Shown: positions 5,843 through 7,171 of the stretch, in pieces
How positions within the stretch are numbered: position 1 is the stretch's first letter
Layout of the letters: each line of letters opens with the position of its first letter
Source: Nitrospina sp.
GTDB lineage: Bacteria; Nitrospinota; Nitrospinia; Nitrospinales; Nitrospinaceae
Length of the DNA: 7,171 nt
Assembly: GCA_004357365.1 (NCBI GenBank)
Contig: SMVT01000186.1
Span: 1 to 7,171, forward strand
Direction: 5' to 3'
The notes under the pieces: generated by a model
Database searches by the model: none
The model's input: the letters and a program-made list of their open reading frames with translations, nothing else
What the model was told of the DNA's origin: nothing
Program-made: the position numbers and the translations under genes

Positions 5843-6564
5843 AATGGCGGCGATTCTCATTATTGTTGTTCTTATCCTTTTGGCTTTCTACCTGTTCGGA
5901 GAATGGCGTCGAGCAGATTCCCGTCCAGGTTCCACCCGGCCTCAAAGTTCCCGATGGTATGGTGTACATCCCGGAGGGAGAATTCACCTACGGCCATCGC
6001 GAAGACCCCAAAACCGCTCTCGGTAAAAAAATTGTGCTGAAAGCGTTTTTGATCGACCGGTATGAAATACAACGCGGGGACTACCGGAAATTCAAACCGG
6101 ATTATCAGTTCACGCCGGGAAAGGAGAAATTCCCGGTAACGCTGGTGACGTTTGAAGAAGCGCGTGCGTATTGCGCATCGGCCGGCAAGCGTCTGCCGAC
6201 CGAGCGGGAATGGGAAAAGGCGGCGCGCGGACCGAAGGGGGGCAAGTGGCCCTGGGGCAAATACCAGAAGCATCCCAACAACGGGTATTCGGGGTTTATC
6301 CCGGAGCCGGTGGACAAACGGACCGAATGGATCAGCCCTTACGGGGTCTACGGCATGGGGCACAACGTGTGGGAATGGATGGCGGACGACTGGGACTACA
6401 ACGGCATGCCGGGCCAGGAGAAGGGATTGTACAAAGTGATCCGGGGCGGGTTGTACCAGTTCCATTTGATAATCGATTTCTCACCCACCTATGCGCGCAA
6501 CTACATGGAACCCGGGGCCCGTTACAACTTCATCGGTTCCCGATGCGCCCGGGACGTGGGATAG
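5839..6564 (+). CDS. Putative lipoprotein with a formylglycine-generating-enzyme-like (SUMF) domain
   Basis: A 241-residue protein with a short basic N-terminus, a hydrophobic segment (about residues 6-17) and a cysteine at C19 in the context LSTC. This resembles a lipoprotein signal, although threonine just before the cysteine is off consensus. The mature part is a SUMF/FGE-sulfatase fold: MVYIPEGEFTYG (41-52), AFLIDRYEIQRGDYRKF, ARAYCASAGKRLPTEREWEKAARG (108-131) with PWG, NVWEWMADDW (176-185), RGGLY (202-206) and GSRCARDVG at the end. Aligned to true formylglycine-generating enzymes, the copper-binding catalytic cysteine pair after the RGG motif is replaced by F208 and D213, so sulfatase activation is unlikely. 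Family members also include ligand-binding and non-catalytic proteins. The ATG overlaps the previous stop as ATGA and has no Shine-Dalgarno, pointing to translational coupling and perhaps a functional link with the molybdoenzyme. Its stop is 12 bases from that of the convergent kinase gene. Confidence 0.82.
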   Translation: MKWRRFSLLLFLSFWLSTCSENGVEQIPVQVPPGLKVPDGMVYIPEGEFTYGHREDPKTALGKKIVLKAFLIDRYEIQRGDYRKFKPDYQFTPGKEKFPVTLVTFEEARAYCASAGKRLPTEREWEKAARGPKGGKWPWGKYQKHPNNGYSGFIPEPVDKRTEWISPYGVYGMGHNVWEWMADDWDYNGMPGQEKGLYKVIRGGLYQFHLIIDFSPTYARNYMEPGARYNFIGSRCARDVG

Positions 6565-6576
6565 GGTCTTGCGGGG

Positions 6577-7171
6577 TTATCCTTTCGAGTTCACCTGGTT
6601 GAGGATGGTCAGGATTTTTTTCATGTCGTAATTTTTGAGATAGAGGTTCAGGTTGTCCGCCAGTTTTTTCCCCTCTTCGCCCGACTGAACCAGCAGGGGC
6701 AACGATTGCCGGATGCGGGTCACATAATGCAACTCTGCCGCTTCCTTCAGTGATTGATGGATGGCTTCAGGGATATGGATTTGGGAGTAATCCATGTCGT
6801 GCGACACCTGGGGCTCGGCGCTTAGTGGTGAAGCCTCGGAATAAACGAATTCCACATTGAGCAGATTTTTCAGGCATTCAAACACCTCCTCGGCGCGAAA
6901 CGGTTTGAGGACCACTTCATGGGAACCCAGCGCTAAATATTCTTCCCGGTCGTGTTGCATGGCGGAGGCGGAGATGGTCACGATTTTATACCGGTCCTGG
7001 CCGAATTCCGAAATAATTTCGTGAATGGCCTGGCGTCCGTCCATGACGGGCATGCGGATGTCCATGAAGATGATATCCGGCGAATGCTTGCGGACTTTTT
7101 CCAGGGCGATTAGCCCGTTTTCAGCTTCAATCACATGGACCCCGATATTTTTCAGCAGGTGGGCCAACACC
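6577..7171 (-). CDS. Hybrid histidine kinase, C-terminal fragment (receiver domain plus helical tail)
   Basis: The visible 197 residues run in from the right edge and end at the TAA whose complement is 6577-6579. The GTG at 7170 that opens the frame is not a credible start: the sequence begins inside a receiver domain, just past where its acidic pocket (DDxxxNR) would be. Numbering from the edge, the phosphoacceptor is D37 in DIIFMDIRMPVMDG, the conserved Ser/Thr is S67 in IVTISASA, and K89 in VVLKPFR completes the receiver. A linker with EFVYSE leads to a helical tail (about residues 127-195). This layout, with KPF-R-x-EEVFECL and a short helical C-terminus, is what I recall from large hybrid sensor kinases rather than stand-alone response regulators. 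The tail is not a canonical HPt domain, since no HxxKG motif is seen. Sensor and kinase parts lie outside the window, so the signal is unknown. Confidence 0.83.
   Translation of the reverse strand, partial: VLAHLLKNIGVHVIEAENGLIALEKVRKHSPDIIFMDIRMPVMDGRQAIHEIISEFGQDRYKIVTISASAMQHDREEYLALGSHEVVLKPFRAEEVFECLKNLLNVEFVYSEASPLSAEPQVSHDMDYSQIHIPEAIHQSLKEAAELHYVTRIRQSLPLLVQSGEEGKKLADNLNLYLKNYDMKKILTILNQVNSKG

Overview
The window reads as about 7.2 kb of ordinary chromosome from a Gram-negative bacterium of moderately high GC. Supporting signs are a Tat-exported enzyme, a putative lipoprotein, a hybrid two-component kinase and a B12-type radical SAM enzyme. The gene mix and protein style would fit a Nitrospina-like or deltaproteobacterium-like lineage, but that is a guess: there is no rRNA or other marker to settle it.

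Left part (1-2052): the 3' part of a plus-strand B12-binding-type radical SAM gene, which runs in from the left edge, faces a minus-strand single-domain cupin gene. The 100-base convergent gap holds a hairpin that looks like the terminator of the cupin gene, and a short sequence that resembles a dispersed intergenic repeat seen in many unrelated bacterial genomes.

Middle gap (2053-2443): about 390 bases lie between the cupin and the next operon, which diverge. It contains two strong stem-loops, the second followed by a T-run like a plus-strand intrinsic terminator although no plus-strand gene lies just upstream, and then a near-consensus sigma-70 promoter.

Right part (2444-6564): five plus-strand genes form an apparent operon. 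dapF, dapA and dapB encode three enzymes of the diaminopimelate/lysine pathway, which supplies lysine and peptidoglycan precursors. One base after dapB comes a Tat-exported sulfite-oxidase/MsrP-fold molybdoenzyme, and overlapping it by four bases is a putative lipoprotein with a formylglycine-generating-enzyme-like (SUMF) domain that lacks the catalytic cysteine pair. These last two look like a coupled periplasmic pair of unknown substrate attached to the dap genes.

Right edge (6577-7171): the C-terminal end of a minus-strand hybrid histidine kinase (receiver domain plus a helical tail) converges on the lipoprotein gene with only 12 bases between stop codons. No tRNA, rRNA, CRISPR array or transposase is visible.
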